NCBI GenBank assembly: GCA_002897115.2
Contig: BCIH01000005.1
Location: forward strand, 850,683-914,682
Length of the DNA stretch: 64,000 nucleotides
Source of the DNA: Prototheca cutis
Taxonomy: Eukaryota > Chlorophyta > Trebouxiophyceae > Chlorellales > Chlorellaceae
Direction: 5' to 3'
The position numbers and the translations under genes were made by a program. Positions 1 to 11,227 of this stretch are shown here, piece after piece (positions within the stretch are counted from its first letter, which is position 1; the number at the start of each line of letters is the position of its first letter). Under the pieces are notes generated by a model. The model did no database searches and was not told the origin of the DNA. It worked only from the letters and a program-made list of their open reading frames with translations.

Positions 1-2157
1 GCCATAGCCAGAGTACGCGACATACATGTCCTGATGGGATAACTCATACAAGATGCGCTGGCCCTTGTATGTCATGTCAAACAGCTGGGGACCCGTCTCG
101 GCACGGTGCGTCACGTGGCCCTCCCACCCCTTCCACCGAAACCGCCGCCCGTTTGCTGNTTTTTTTGTGTTGTGGGTGTGGATGGGGACGAGTGGAAGCA
201 GTGGACAGCAGCCCCTTGCACAAGGAGTTGTTCCGATGCCACCAGTTCAGCAACCTCCGGCAGAACAGATTGAAACCAAGCCATCACTCCGCACCGTCTG
301 CTGTATCGATGCTGAATCTGATGCCCTTTGGCAAAAAGGGTCTGGGCGGCGGCTTGGCATCTGGCTTTGGAGGGTTCCGGGGGTTTGTGGTCGCCCACTG
401 GAAATCGTAGTCCGGGTCTTCCCACTCTGATGCAAAGCACCTCTGTCCAAGAACCGCGTGGACAGGGAATGTCATGTAATCATCACCCCCACATTGCTTG
501 TTTGCCTTCGTGACAGCTGTTGTCGGAACCTTGCAAGTCTATATATGGAGCCTGGGAAACAGGAGAACAGCAACACACCGTAGCATGCCCTCAATCAACT
601 AGAGCAATGAGCCTCCAGGCCTACCTTGAGTTGCCCAGAGTGAAAAGCCTCGAGCAGTTGCTCGGCCGTCGCGAATGGTCCCTGCAAGCAGTACTCGTAG
701 TCAAACCAAGTCCACTTGTCATTGTCAGGGTCTGCATACAGAGNAGGTAGTATNCTGCAGCTCATTTCTGGGTGCACATTGGCTGGGCAACGGGACCGTG
801 GCTGGATCGTTCAATGACACTGCAGCTGCTGGCAAAGGGCGCCGCGGCGCGATTCGGAACCGGGACGGCCTNNAGTCATATGAGGCCCCAATTGCCGTTG
901 CACCATGCAGAGTACTCTCAACAAACAAACACACCTGTGGCATTGATCTTGAAGGAGATTGGCAGGGGATGCAAGTATGCCTCATCGCCGCCGTTGGTCC
1001 TGGGAACGTACTGCCATTTGATAACTGAAATCCGGCCTTCAGTACTATTGTGTAAGAAAGGAAACTCCAGCCACGTCAGCCGGTGTGGGCCACAGACCGG
1101 TTCTGAGGACGGGTTGGGGGGGGGGGGGGGGTGGGGGGGGGGGGGGGGGGGGGGGGGGGGATTGGGAGGTGTGGCGCTGTAGGGAAACTGTTGGGACAGA
1201 TCAAGGATGACTAACCATGAACACAAAGAAGTCGATCCTGCATCCATATCCGCACCTGCACTGGGGGCTGGAGCATCCCCCGATGCAGCCTTGACCTCGG
1301 GCTGTTCTGTGAGGTTTTGCATTGATGAAGCGTAGCACTGGCCCCCGGTGATGTTGAGGAAAATGTCCTTGATGGCATGCGCCGCCTGATTGTCAGGAGG
1401 CGTGGTGGGGCTGAGTTGGGAATACCCTGGGCTGGCATGGGCAGTGCCACAGCAGGACATCTCTGTACCACCCCCGGATACCTCACACGCACCTTGCCCA
1501 CGGGGACATCGGACCAGCCTGACGAGATGTAGCCGTATGGGAATTTGTTGAATGGAATCTCTCCAGGCCTCTTGAGTTCTTGGATGGTCGTGCCCGGACC
1601 CACCGGGAGTGGGCCCACCTGCGTCATTAGGGCTGGACTTACTGACTCTGGGGCCACTGCAGGGGGCCCACGCATTTGTTCCAGAGTGCACACGTACTCC
1701 TGTTTGGTCAACCAAGTCCAGCGAGAGTCAGCCATGATCAGTCCTGTACCCACCTTGTACACCATAACGTCGCGGGGCAAGGCGGCCCCACGCAGGACGA
1801 TGGCCTTTGCATACTTCTGCGGCTTTGCGCCGGTACCATCCAGGTAGGCCAGTGCCTCCTGCTTGGGAGGATCTAGCGCGCTCAGGCTGTGGAAGACGTT
1901 GTCCGTGGGCTGTCCAGAACATAGAGGGAGTGGGAGAAGGGCGTGGAGGCAGGAAAGTAGGAAGAATCGCTCATGGGACCAGCACCAGCACCAGCACCAC
2001 CTCCTGCACCAAGGGCCGCCCAGTAAAGCAGCCAAAGCACCCCGTTAATCAGGGTTGCCAGCCGACAACCTTGAATGTGTCAAGTCCCTCGGTTGCAGGG
2101 TTCCTCAGCTTGAGCTCCTTGATGAGATAATTCTGTGCATCATTGCTCTCCTTGGTC
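1..2157 (-). CDS. Copper-containing primary amine oxidase, partial (C-terminus outside window, first exon unresolved)
   Basis: This enzyme family oxidatively deaminates primary amines to aldehyde, H2O2 and ammonia, using copper and a TPQ cofactor. Phase-consistent exons are 2157-2070, 1909-1754, 1618-1493, 1385-1256, 1102-935, 731-625 and one starting near 450; a last stretch lies at 110-1. They give the N2/N3 signatures ALDPPKQEALAYLDG, DVMVYK joined to VGPLPVGPG, then IFLNITGGQCY, and the start of the catalytic domain (GPQLFDMTYKGQRILYELS). These match animal and fungal AOC proteins (LDPP..EALAYLDG, VGPLP, LFDVRF.G.RIAYELS). The TPQ tyrosine and copper histidines lie beyond position 1. The exon at 2157 opens after an acceptor, so at least one 5' exon is missing; a hydrophobic reading starting at 2757 (MHCLFRISLVSITLLVW) could be its signal peptide but is unproven. 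The joint between about 300 and 110 is unresolved. An intron here carries a long poly-G run. Confidence 0.82.
1116..1160. repeat. Poly-G tract (16 G, one T, 28 G) in an amine oxidase intron
   Basis: Near-uninterrupted guanine run lying between the exons ending at 1256 and starting at 1102. On the sense (minus) strand it is poly-C just upstream of the acceptor, so it may act as the polypyrimidine tract. Its true length is uncertain because such runs assemble poorly. Confidence 0.95.
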
Positions 2158-3649
2158 CTGAAAAAGGAGGGTTGTGCTACACATTATTTGGCCGTGGCAA
2201 GCTAGCTAGATCTGGGTTGGTGGGACACCCAATCTGTGTCATGCCTGATGGTGTAGGCAGACGGATCAGATCCAGTCGGCCGGCATACTCGCACGCGAGG
2301 GTGGGGAACACGGGTCGGATGATTCGACTCTCCAAATCTCCACAAGATGCTCACGGAAGCTGGTCGAATATGTGGGACCTGGGTTTCCATGTGTGGTCCA
2401 AGGCAGCGTCTAGTGCGGCGTACGGATTGCTGGCGCCATCCCGACACCATCCCAAGGTCGTGTGTCCGGACAGCTGTGAGGCTGGGGGTGCGTGCTCCGA
2501 CACGGGGCTTTCCACGTCCGCCACAAGGGACCTCCCTGATAATGCAATGAGAGTCTCCCGCATTTCAGCGCGGAGGTGTAGTGACTTGCGCTCAGCCGTG
2601 ATTGCAAGCCGTGCGGTACACCGAGTCCTCCCCCGCCCACCCCAACCTCACCCCGGAGATTGGCCTTGTCCCAAAATGATGTGGCCCCAAATCCAGATCC
2701 AGGGCACCACACCAGAAGTGTGATTGATACTAGTGATATTCTAAAAAGGCAATGCATGCTTCAGGGATTTTCGAGCAGTATGGAGACCTGCGACGGAGCA
2801 ACCCACCCCAGGGCCTCTCCGTTGGCCTGCAGGCACCCGGAGCCTCGCGTCCACAGGGATCAGAGTCTACCGATTAAAACGGCTGTCGACGTGATAGAGC
2901 ACATGTGTAAAGGTATTGTGACCGCATGCACGGGCGATCGGTGAGGTTTGTCGGTCTCTCTCGGGGGTCAGAAATCGCTTCGGTGCAGCCATGCCGAGTG
3001 TGGTACGAGCGCCTACGTGTCTGCTTGGGATCCAATAGACTTGCCATTCGACCTCCAGTAGGGAACCAATTGGCATACAATGCATGGCTGTGTCCGTACA
3101 TGCGGAATACCATGATCCTCCTGTTGCAAAACTGGACCTCATTTCGAGCTTTGTGAACAGGCTCCCGGAGACAGGTTCCGGGAATCGAGCTCGATGTTCT
3201 CGTGGACGTTGCAATGGGGGTGATGACAATACGAATGGAGGTATTATGTTGTCAGAGACTCGACCCCAAGTTCAAGGGCATGGGGATGGGGCATGGAAGC
3301 TTGTTCATGTTCAGAGAGAAGACCGTTCGGATCGGTCTCGGCTCACGCGTGCTTCACGGAGAACCCCGCGCGCAACAGGCAGAAATCATTTCCGCCGAGC
3401 AACCAACGGGGGGGCGAGGACAAGCTACAAGATGCATTTCCAGAACAATTTCATGTGCATGCATGTGGTGCAGAAACATGAGAGTGCCTGGGATTGTCAA
3501 GGTCCTAGAGAAGAAGCTAGCAACAAAAATAGCTGGAGAGACATTGCTGTGCCGTCAGCCTCGCATCTCACTTCTGGGGGCAGCACACAAGGTCATGCGC
3601 TTCACCAAAAGGAGACAACAAATCACACCTCACCCTGCAAAACAAACGG
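2158..3649. other. Gap between amine oxidase and F-box/LRR genes, no convincing gene
   Basis: Open frames on both strands (for example 2867-3229 minus and 3202-3675 plus) show no recognisable domain and no believable splice partners. Part of 2158-2760 probably holds the missing first exon and promoter of the amine oxidase; the rest would be 3' flank of the F-box/LRR gene. Confidence 0.4.
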
Positions 3650-5695
3650 TCAGGTCTGGGCTGGTGCAGCGCTGACCCACCAAGGCGAGGGCGTGGGGAC
3701 GCCTGGGGGCCAGCGTTGGCCTCGACTGGCGTTGACGACCACGCCCTCCATGCTGTGGACTTCAAGGTGGCACAGGCCCGGCCTGGACAGCAGCAGACCA
3801 AGGCCACGATGGCTGGGCCCATGGCAGTACAGCAGGGACGCCTCTTCCAGACACGGCGCCGACAGTGCAAGAGCAGCGCAGGTCTCCAGTCCCACGTGCA
3901 GCCCAAAGCAGTGCAGCCGGCGCAGTTTCTGTGGATTGATTGATTGAACGTTTTTTTTGCATTGGGAAAAAAGGGAGAAAGAGGCGATGTGTTCTTGCGT
4001 CGTTACCTCGGAATGGTCATTCTGTCAGAGCCAAAGAAGGCATTCCCATCTCAGCAAACCTAGAAACCACGACCAAGGAGCCATGTTTTCCATCTACACA
4101 CCTTGGGCTGCGAAACCACAGCGGCGAGTTCCTCATCGGTCATGGCCTGGATATCCCTCAGCGTGAGGTCCTGCAGCTGGGACATATGCCCAAGCTGCAA
4201 CCCTGCCGACACCCCCCGGTCCAGTGTGGCCAGGCTGAGGGACAGCCGTCCCAGGCCCGGCAGCGCCGACAGCAACCGGCCCAGGCCCCAGCTGCTGACT
4301 GAAAGGTCAGCGAGTTCGAGGCACCGCAGCCCGCGCAGGCCGCACAGCGCCAGAAGCGCCCCGTCATCCGTGCCGCAGCACGATCGCAAGCGCAGCGTGC
4401 GCAGCGTGGGCAGCGACCCCGCCCATGCGGCCGCGGGCTCAGGCAGCGGCACGTGCGCCAGCTCCAGGCTCTCCAGCCGCCGACCAAATGGCCGTCGCAA
4501 CAGATCTGTCATCTCCTGGCTCAGCCTGTGCAGTTTGGGGCGTTGATGGTTTACCCGCTTGGACGCTCAGAGTTTTTCGGTGCAGTGTGCAACCGCGCGA
4601 TGCAGGGGCCAGTGCCACGCAGCTCCCTTCACTGCCCCCCCGACCCAGGCAATGCAAAATTGTCGTCAGAGCACCCACGCACCCAGCATCGGTTTGGGCA
4701 CCCGGGAGCATGTCTAGCGTCAGGTGTCGCAACGCCGGGGCGCACGGTGCCGTGGCAAGCACGGTCCCGAGCCCGGGCTGCCAGCTCAGACCCCGTAGCT
4801 CTAGTCGGCGCAACTGCGGCAGGCCGGCCAGGGCCTCCGCCAGGAGGTCGTGGGCCCCAGAGCTCCCTCCAGGACCGGCGCTGCGGAAACGTGGCGGGGC
4901 GCCGTGCAGTGCCAGGCTTTCCAGCTGGCCCAGCCAGGGCGATGTCAGCACTGCTGCCCAGGCCCAGTCGCCATCCGACAGACCCGTCAGGCACAGTTCG
5001 CGCAATGGGGAACGAGGAGGAAGCAGCATCTCTGGATACTCCTGGTTGTGATCCTGCTCCAGGACTTGCTCTCCTGCACCAGACAATGGCCGCTCCAAAG
5101 GTGCAGGAACTACTGCCATCACGGGCAGTTCAAGGACGGCGAGCCTTGGGGCCAGCTCAGCCCAGAGCCGTGCTCCAGGTCCAGGCACCGTGCAACTGCC
5201 AAAGCAAAGGCGCCGCAGGCTCGGCAGCTCCACGAATTTTCCTGGCTCTTGGAGCGAGAACAGACGTAGACCTAGTGTGTCCAGTCCCACCAGCGGAGTC
5301 AGCACGCTACAATCCAGCGGCTGGTGCCAGACACAGGCAGACAGCTCCAGTCGTCTCAGGCGGGCTCCCATAGCTGCAAGTCCAAGGCCAGACGTCGCTG
5401 GGTGTGCCAGCGACAGCCGCAGCACAATCAGACCAGGAAAGGTCACCGCCACGCGGCCCGCGGCCGCACCCGACGCGGGGGCCAGTTCGCGGATGCCGGC
5501 AGAAAAGGCGGCCCGCCAGGCATGGCAGGCCAGCCGGGCTGCGCCCAGTGACCGGCCCTCACCGGAACGCTGCAGCTCCCAGATAATAGATGCCAGGCAG
5601 TCCTCGGGGAGCAGTGAGACCCAGTCGGCGTTGGGGCCTGGCTGCTGCGCCGGCATCGCCGGGTCGGCAGTCTCAGCCACCACCATTTCCTGCAT
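3650..5695 (-). CDS. F-box/leucine-rich repeat protein, 3 exons
   Basis: Predicted substrate adaptor of an SCF-type ubiquitin ligase. Exons are 5695-4683, 4525-4102 and 3928-3650, with phase preserved at both junctions (TDAG|LSQEMTDLLRR and AAVVSQPK|KLRRLHC), giving 571 residues. Near the N-terminus, LLPEDCLASIIWELQ followed by ARLACHAWRAAF has the hydrophobic pattern of an F-box. The rest is a run of irregular Leu-rich repeats (LRRLELSACVW, LESLALHGAP, LRRLELRGLSW, LRTLRLRSC, LQDLTLRDI), as in FBXL proteins. The start is the first Met before the F-box, with stops upstream. It is divergent from the syntaxin gene at 6528. Substrate cannot be guessed. A plain LRR protein with a chance F-box resemblance is the alternative. 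Confidence 0.75.
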
Positions 5696-6527
5696 GGTGT
5701 AGTAAATTGAGCCAGCTATGATATCCTGGTCATATGTCCAAAATCACGGGGAATGAGCACGTCCATCCACCCACCCCAGCATGCTCCCCCTTGACCTGCC
5801 CCGGCACTGAAGCCTCCTTGTCCCTTGCGGCCCCATGGAACAAGGCGAAAGCTGAAGGTGCCCGAAGCCACTTCGCGCACCTTTGCTACTTCCATGCCCG
5901 CCAGAAATGCCGGGCGATTCGGTCAGCTGAGGTAGCGATTGGCCCGCCGTTCCATGACTGGGCTGTAGAAAACCGGGAGCGTTTCGACTGCTCGGGATGC
6001 CCTCCCAGGTCCAAGCCCCAGCGGAACTGGAATGGTCCAAGCGAGTTCCGGGGAGGGCCTTTTATGTTTGCAACATCGATGTAATGAATTTCATAAACCT
6101 GGGTTCTTTATGTTTTGTGTCCTGGAGACTGTTGTGGCTCCATGAGTTCGTTTCACGAATGGGGGATCCAGTGCAACCCACGTGCCAAACAGTGCGACAC
6201 CCCACCCGGCTTGGGGCAGGTCCCCCCCGGGGGCTACAAGTCATTCACGGCACCCTGGACATTGCTGGACTACTCGCTCCCAATGCAGACATCCGAGAAT
6301 TGGATTGAAAATCGTCAATGCGAACAGATCGTTTTTGCTGAATCTCTCACGAGGGAGTGGACTGCTTGGATCGCGGGGCCTTGCCGTGATCACTGGTGCA
6401 TCACTGCGGAACCACGCCCGCGAGTATGTAGCTGGCTTCAGAGCCGCCCAGGGAGGACATGCGCCGGATTGCACAGCATTGAATAGATTTAAATGACCGG
6501 TGCTCATCTTTAGATCGGCGTGGCTCC
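5696..6527. promoter_or_regulatory. Divergent intergenic region between F-box/LRR and syntaxin 18 genes
   Basis: About 830 bases separate two start codons pointing away from each other, so both promoters should lie here. I see no clear TATA box, long repeat or coding exon. Confidence 0.4.
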
Positions 6528-8182
6528 ATGGTCCCTATGGTCGCCGTGGACGCCACCTCGGACTTTCAGCAACTCCTGTTGGGGGCGTACAGCTCCAAGG
6601 GAGACGCCCAGGTGAGCTTCACGGGATTTTTGCCGCGTTTACTGCCTTTATTGCATCTTTGCAACCCTGCATGACACCGGCAATCCCATGCGCACCGGCC
6701 ACAGGAACTGGAAAAATCGTTCAAGGCAGCACAGCTCCTCCGTTCTCTTGCCGTCAAGACCGACTTTACCAGAGCCGCCAATGAGATTGTGAGCTGAAGA
6801 TCGGTGTTTTCGGTGGTTGGTAGTTTGAGTGATCACGCCTGAAATTCGTCGAGAGGCTTAGGGTTCCTGGACTCCACAGGTCGTGAGGTGGTGCCGCGTA
6901 CCGCGCTCCCTTACCCTTGAGCGCGCTGCCATTCTTTGCTCTTGCAGGCGCATGACATCACCGCGTTGAAGGGCTACTTGAGGGAAAACCAGCATGCCTA
7001 TGCCCAATCAGGTGTGGAATGAACTTGTTCTTCAGCGGCCAGAGGTTTATGTCCGAGAGGAAGGACTTGGGTTGCTGTGTCNTGATTGGGGATAGAGCCA
7101 CGGCAAAGGGAAGGCCTGCATCGAGAGCGTCACCGTGCCAAGACCTGCGCTCTGCAGGCCAGATGTCCGAGGCGGCACGGGACAGGCTCGAGGGTGAGGT
7201 GGGTGCCATCGTGCGAGCCTGCGCAACCAACATCGCCNGGCTGCAGGAGCTCGTGGAGCGTGGAAGCGGAGCGGATGATAGGGACCGCGCCACGCCAGAC
7301 GTCGTGGCACACCGCGCCGGCGCTGTGCTGGCGCTCTCGGAGCGGCTGGGCGCGGCCACGGCCGCCTACGACCGTCTGCGGGGCCTGCGGGCCGAGACGG
7401 AGCGCCAGGTCGCCGCACAGCGTGCCCGCCGCCAGCCGCGGCCAGGGTGGGAGANCGATGCCCAGGCTCGTCGGGCCGAGCGCGAGGCCGCCGCTGGTAC
7501 AGGTGCTAGACCCGGCGCTGCCGCCTCGCCACAGCGACCCGGCTCGATGCGTGGCGCGCTGCAGGAACTAGCATCCCGGACGCACCTGCGNTTGGCACCT
7601 ACCAAGGGTGCCGGATTGCAGGGAACTGGAACGCTGGACGTGAGCGTGCACCCTGAAGGCAGGGATGCCGGAGTAGGGACCGAGAAGGCCAGTTCCCTGG
7701 GGCCCGGCGCTCGGTCGCGCGGAACTGGTCTGCTGGCTCCCCCAGCAGCGGGGCTGCGGCGGCGACCGGGGGCCGAGACGCCCACCGCGGCAGCGCTCGG
7801 CGGCCCAACTGTGGAANGCCAGGCAGCAGCCTCCGACAAAGGGCAGAACACCGGGCAGCAGCAGCAGCTCGGGTACGCAGCAGATGACAGCACAGCTCTG
7901 CTGACAGAACTGGTGGAGATGAGCGGGGCGGTGGCACAGGCAGAGGCCAGCGTGCGTGAGGTCGCGGCGCTGAACCAGGCCTTTAGCGCCGCCGTGGCGC
8001 GGCAGACGGATGCCGTGGAGATGCTGTATGCGAATGCGGTCAAAGCCACGGGCCACATCGGCGCTGCCAACGTCCAGCTGGACAAGACGGTCAAGACCAA
8101 TCGAGGTGCCCAGCGACACATGCTCTTTTTTCTGCTTGTCGCGACCATCGGGTTGATGTTCATGGACTGGTGGCACTCTTGA
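6528..8182 (+). CDS. Syntaxin 18/SYP81/Ufe1-type Qa-SNARE, 4 exons
   Basis: ER-resident t-SNARE for retrograde Golgi-to-ER fusion. Exons 6528-6611, 6705-6788, 6948-7011 and 7158-8182 splice in phase to 418 residues. The N-terminal helix region has FKAAQLLRSLAVKTDFTRAA and ALKGYLRENQHAYA, then ARDRLEGEVGAIVRACATNI and PDVVAHRAGAVLALSERLGA. These line up with the plant SYP81 pattern (FTKAA, HRKDYVDL, D.IE.EV.AFIKAC, D..AH..GV...LSE.L). A linker rich in Ala, Gly and Arg follows, then a SNARE-like helix (about residues 325-395) and a single C-terminal membrane anchor (MLFFLLVATIGLMFMDWW) ending WHS. Four ambiguous bases fall in exon 4 without breaking the frame. The divergent neighbour is the F-box/LRR gene; the downstream neighbour is tail-to-tail. 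Confidence 0.85.
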
Positions 8183-8563
8183 TGTCGATGTTGCGGTGCG
8201 ATGAGGAGCAAGCCGGTGCTGCCGAGCGTGAGCAACGGTGACATCGGCAGCAGTCGCTGGGCCGCAGCTCACCACCGCCCCTACCCACACGCACACGCAC
8301 ACCTGCACTGTCTCTTGCGCCTTATGGCATCAAACATCAAATCCCTAACTTTAATGGCTGTTGCCCCATCCGACAGCACCCTCTCTCTAGGTGTGTGTAA
8401 CAACGGAGCAGTGCTCATTCAGTGCGCTCCTACCAGACAAAGGCACAGCGGTGGCACGCTGCTTGGGGAGGTGGGCTTTTTCCTCTGCAGAGAGGGANGC
8501 ATCGGAACCCGTGGCCCCGATGATTCCGGCTCGGATGGGTCTCAGGCATCACGGCTGGTGCGC
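8183..8563. other. Tail-to-tail gap between syntaxin 18 and geranylgeranyl-reductase-like genes
   Basis: Short 3' flank shared by two converging genes. A TGTAA pentamer at 8396-8400, about 215 bases after the syntaxin stop, fits the green-algal poly(A) signal. The opposing gene may end slightly further into this stretch if its last intron is spliced differently. Confidence 0.4.
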
Positions 8564-10710
8564 CTAGTGCGCCTTGCCGTTGGTGGCCTCGGGCATGACG
8601 TACGTGGACGGCCTCTTCAGCACCTGCACGAGAGTGTGTTGAGGGTTTCTGTCGTTGAAATAGTGTTGCAGTGCGCGGGGTTTGGGGGGGCAGAGGCGGC
8701 CGTACCGCAGCCGAATATGAATAGTCCCCCAAAGCCCAAGCCGCCATTCCACACACCCACAACGTACCTTTTGGTTCCAGAGCTCGCGGACGATGGCGGT
8801 GGACATGAAGAATGCGACGTCGGGCCGGAGGAAGTAGGTCTTCGGCCGCATGTTGGTCATGACTTCGGCCCACTTGGTCATCATGGCGTCTCCCTGGCGC
8901 TGGGCCTCCGAGGCGCAGGCGTCCATGATGATGGGGTAGCGCCACAGCAGCTCCGCGCCCTTTTGGGACAGCTTGAAGTCGTGGCCAAACAGCTCCATCC
9001 AGCGCTGCTCGTACAGACGGGTGGATTTGACAGAAAAGTCACCCGCGGCACGCATCTCCAGCAGCGTCTGCGCGGCCACCTTGCCACCCATCATGGCGGT
9101 GTGGATGCCCTCGCCAGTCAGAGGGTCGATGTGGCCCGCGGCATCGCCGATGATCAGCAGGTGCTCCGCGTAGCTCCGCGGCACGCCCTGGCTGCCGATG
9201 CGCAGGCTGCCCGCGCGCATGCGCTCGATCTTGGCCTTGGGCCCCACGGCGCGCGAGATGAAGGGATCGCGCGTCAGGGCGTCCTCGTGCAGCCGCTTCA
9301 GATCGTCGGCCGTCACCGAGCCCAGCTGGCCCTCGGCAGACTTGGGGCCGCAGGGGATGAGGTAGTAGCAGAAGCCCAGCTCGTCCTTGGCATGCTTGAA
9401 GATGGCCGCGTAGCCGGGCAGAGACCACCGCGGGTAGAAGCACACGCCGTCAAAGTCGGCGTTGTGCGTGCCGCCCTCGATATACGCGCGGGAAGACACG
9501 CCCTGAGGAGGCGCATGGCACAGACCAAGCTGCGTCGCCAGGCGAGACGTCGAGCCGTCCGCACACACCAGCACGCGACCAGTCACGCTCTTACCCTGTC
9601 GTGTGCNTGCACATGTGTAAATATAAGTATATATACACAGGTGTGTGCGCCCGTGCATGCTTTTAATTTGCTTGGCGATGTGCGCTTGTGTATTGATGCT
9701 CGCATGCCTCAACAGAGCAGGCCCCCCCCCCCCTGTTCCCCTGCAAAATGCCNCACAACACTCTCGGAAGAAGAAAACGAAGCTGCACAGCCAGCACGTA
9801 ATTCCAGCCACCCACCTTGACCGACTTGACGGTCCAGAGGCCCTTGTCGGCNTCAAAGGTCACGTCCTTGCCGACCTCAAATCCCTCCTGCAGGTCGGCG
9901 CCCGCACGGGCAGCGGCACGGGCAATGCGCTCGTCCAGGTGGATGCGCTTGACGGCGCCGGCAGCGGCAGTGCCCAGCTTGTGCTGCGAGTTGCCTGCCG
10001 ATTGGTTGAATTCGGTGCAAGCAGGGGTGAGGCTGTTTGCATTGCAGATGCTGATGACGAATATCAGGGGGATGACTGGGCATCCTGCTAACAACCCCTG
10101 CTGACTTGACCACACCCTGCATTCCCCAGGCCAGGGGGACACCTGTGCCCCACATCCCCTACAATCAACCCACCAATGTAGGCGAGACCGGAGGGTGAGA
10201 CGAAGCCGCCGTTGTCCGCCAGCTTGATCTCATCTGCGTCCACCAGTTCCTGGAACACGCCCATCTCCTTCAGGATCGTCAGGGCCGGAGTGACCACGGC
10301 ATCACCGCAGATCTTGTCGCGAGGGAAGTGCTCCTTGTCGAGCAGGGCCACCTTGGCGCCGCCCTTGGCCAGGTACCAGCCGGCCACACCGCCCGAGGGA
10401 CCTGGGAAAAAGGGGTCATGATCAAATGATGAGGCCTCCGGGCCCTGCATTGCACTTGCTCCCCGGAATCGGCAGAGTCGACTGCCGCCGTCTGGCCACC
10501 AGACGGCCACCCACCTGCGCCGACGATGATCACATCGTACGCCCCCTCCGGCAGGGTGTCAGCAGTGTAGGGACCGGCATACGGTTTGCGCTGGCGCAAG
10601 GCCCGCTTGGCCAGGAAGGCTCCTCCGACCAGGGCAGTGGCCGCGCCCGCAGCGTACAGGGCAGTCTTGCGATCGGACAGATCGACCGAAGGGACCTGGA
10701 ACTTCGTCAT
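8564..10710 (-). CDS. Geranylgeranyl reductase-family FAD-dependent oxidoreductase
   Basis: Flavoprotein of the ChlP/digeranylgeranyl-glycerophospholipid reductase family, which reduces isoprenoid double bonds. Exons 10710-10515, 10401-10174, 9994-9816 and 9595-8768 splice in phase. The FAD-binding Rossmann motif is DVIIVGAGPSGGVAGWYLA, followed by DKEHFPRDKICGDAV and the second FAD motif LLIIGDAAGHIDPLTGEGI. The N-terminus has a hydrophobic stretch (TALYAAGAATALVGGAFLA) that looks like a membrane anchor, not a typical plastid transit peptide, so this may be an extraplastidic paralogue of ChlP. After residue 477 (RELWNQK|gtacgt) the end is ambiguous. The frame leading to VMPEATNGKAH (stop at 8564) looks natural but no AG acceptor in the matching phase is visible; the CAG near 8650 would instead shift to a frame ending near 8430. 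Substrate unknown. Confidence 0.8.
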
Positions 10711-11227
10711 TGCAATATGTTACAAGTACAGTATAGAATTGGAATAACCTGGCCGGCGCAATCAGTCTGCGCAGCAGAGCTGGAGTTTCAAAGCGCACAG
10801 GGCTTCTGCCTGGAGCTGAAGGGTTCTGATCATCTTTTGGCGGGAAAGGTCGCGAACCAAAAAACCAGAGAACCAGTGTTTCATGCCGACCATAATGTCG
10901 GCCCTGTAAGGCCACCCCGTGTCTGTGCAGTCTGTATACTTGCAATCGGGCGTGTCAGACTGCTGCTAATAGTGCCAGGCGACAGCAAGTTCATCACAGT
11001 GAGTCCGCAATGTGGCGTCAGGATCGTGCGGTGCCCGGCGCCAGTCTGCCGTGGAATGGGCCCCTGGTTTGGACCGGAAGCTTGATCGACCGTAGAGGTC
11101 ACGGCTGAGGAGGTCCAACCGGAGTAGCGGGCGCAGCAACCCCCCTCCCAACGGAGCATCACCCTCCCCGCGATGACGGGCGAGCCTGACCCCCGCTCCT
11201 CCCACCCGGGCGCCGGCTCTCGCAGAC
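10711..11227. promoter_or_regulatory. Divergent promoter region between GGR-like and UAP56 genes
   Basis: The start codons lie 517 bases apart on opposite strands. The side nearest UAP56 is GC-rich and probably its 5' UTR. I see no canonical TATA box. Confidence 0.45.

Noticed and set aside
918..1715. 265-codon minus frame with a poly-Pro stretch
   Set aside because: It reads through introns of the amine oxidase gene; the Pro run is just the poly-G tract on the other strand. Only parts of it are true exons.
3084..3947. 287-codon plus-strand open frame
   Set aside because: No domain or repeat, codon use unlike the real genes, and its 3' part is antisense to the last exon of the F-box/LRR gene.
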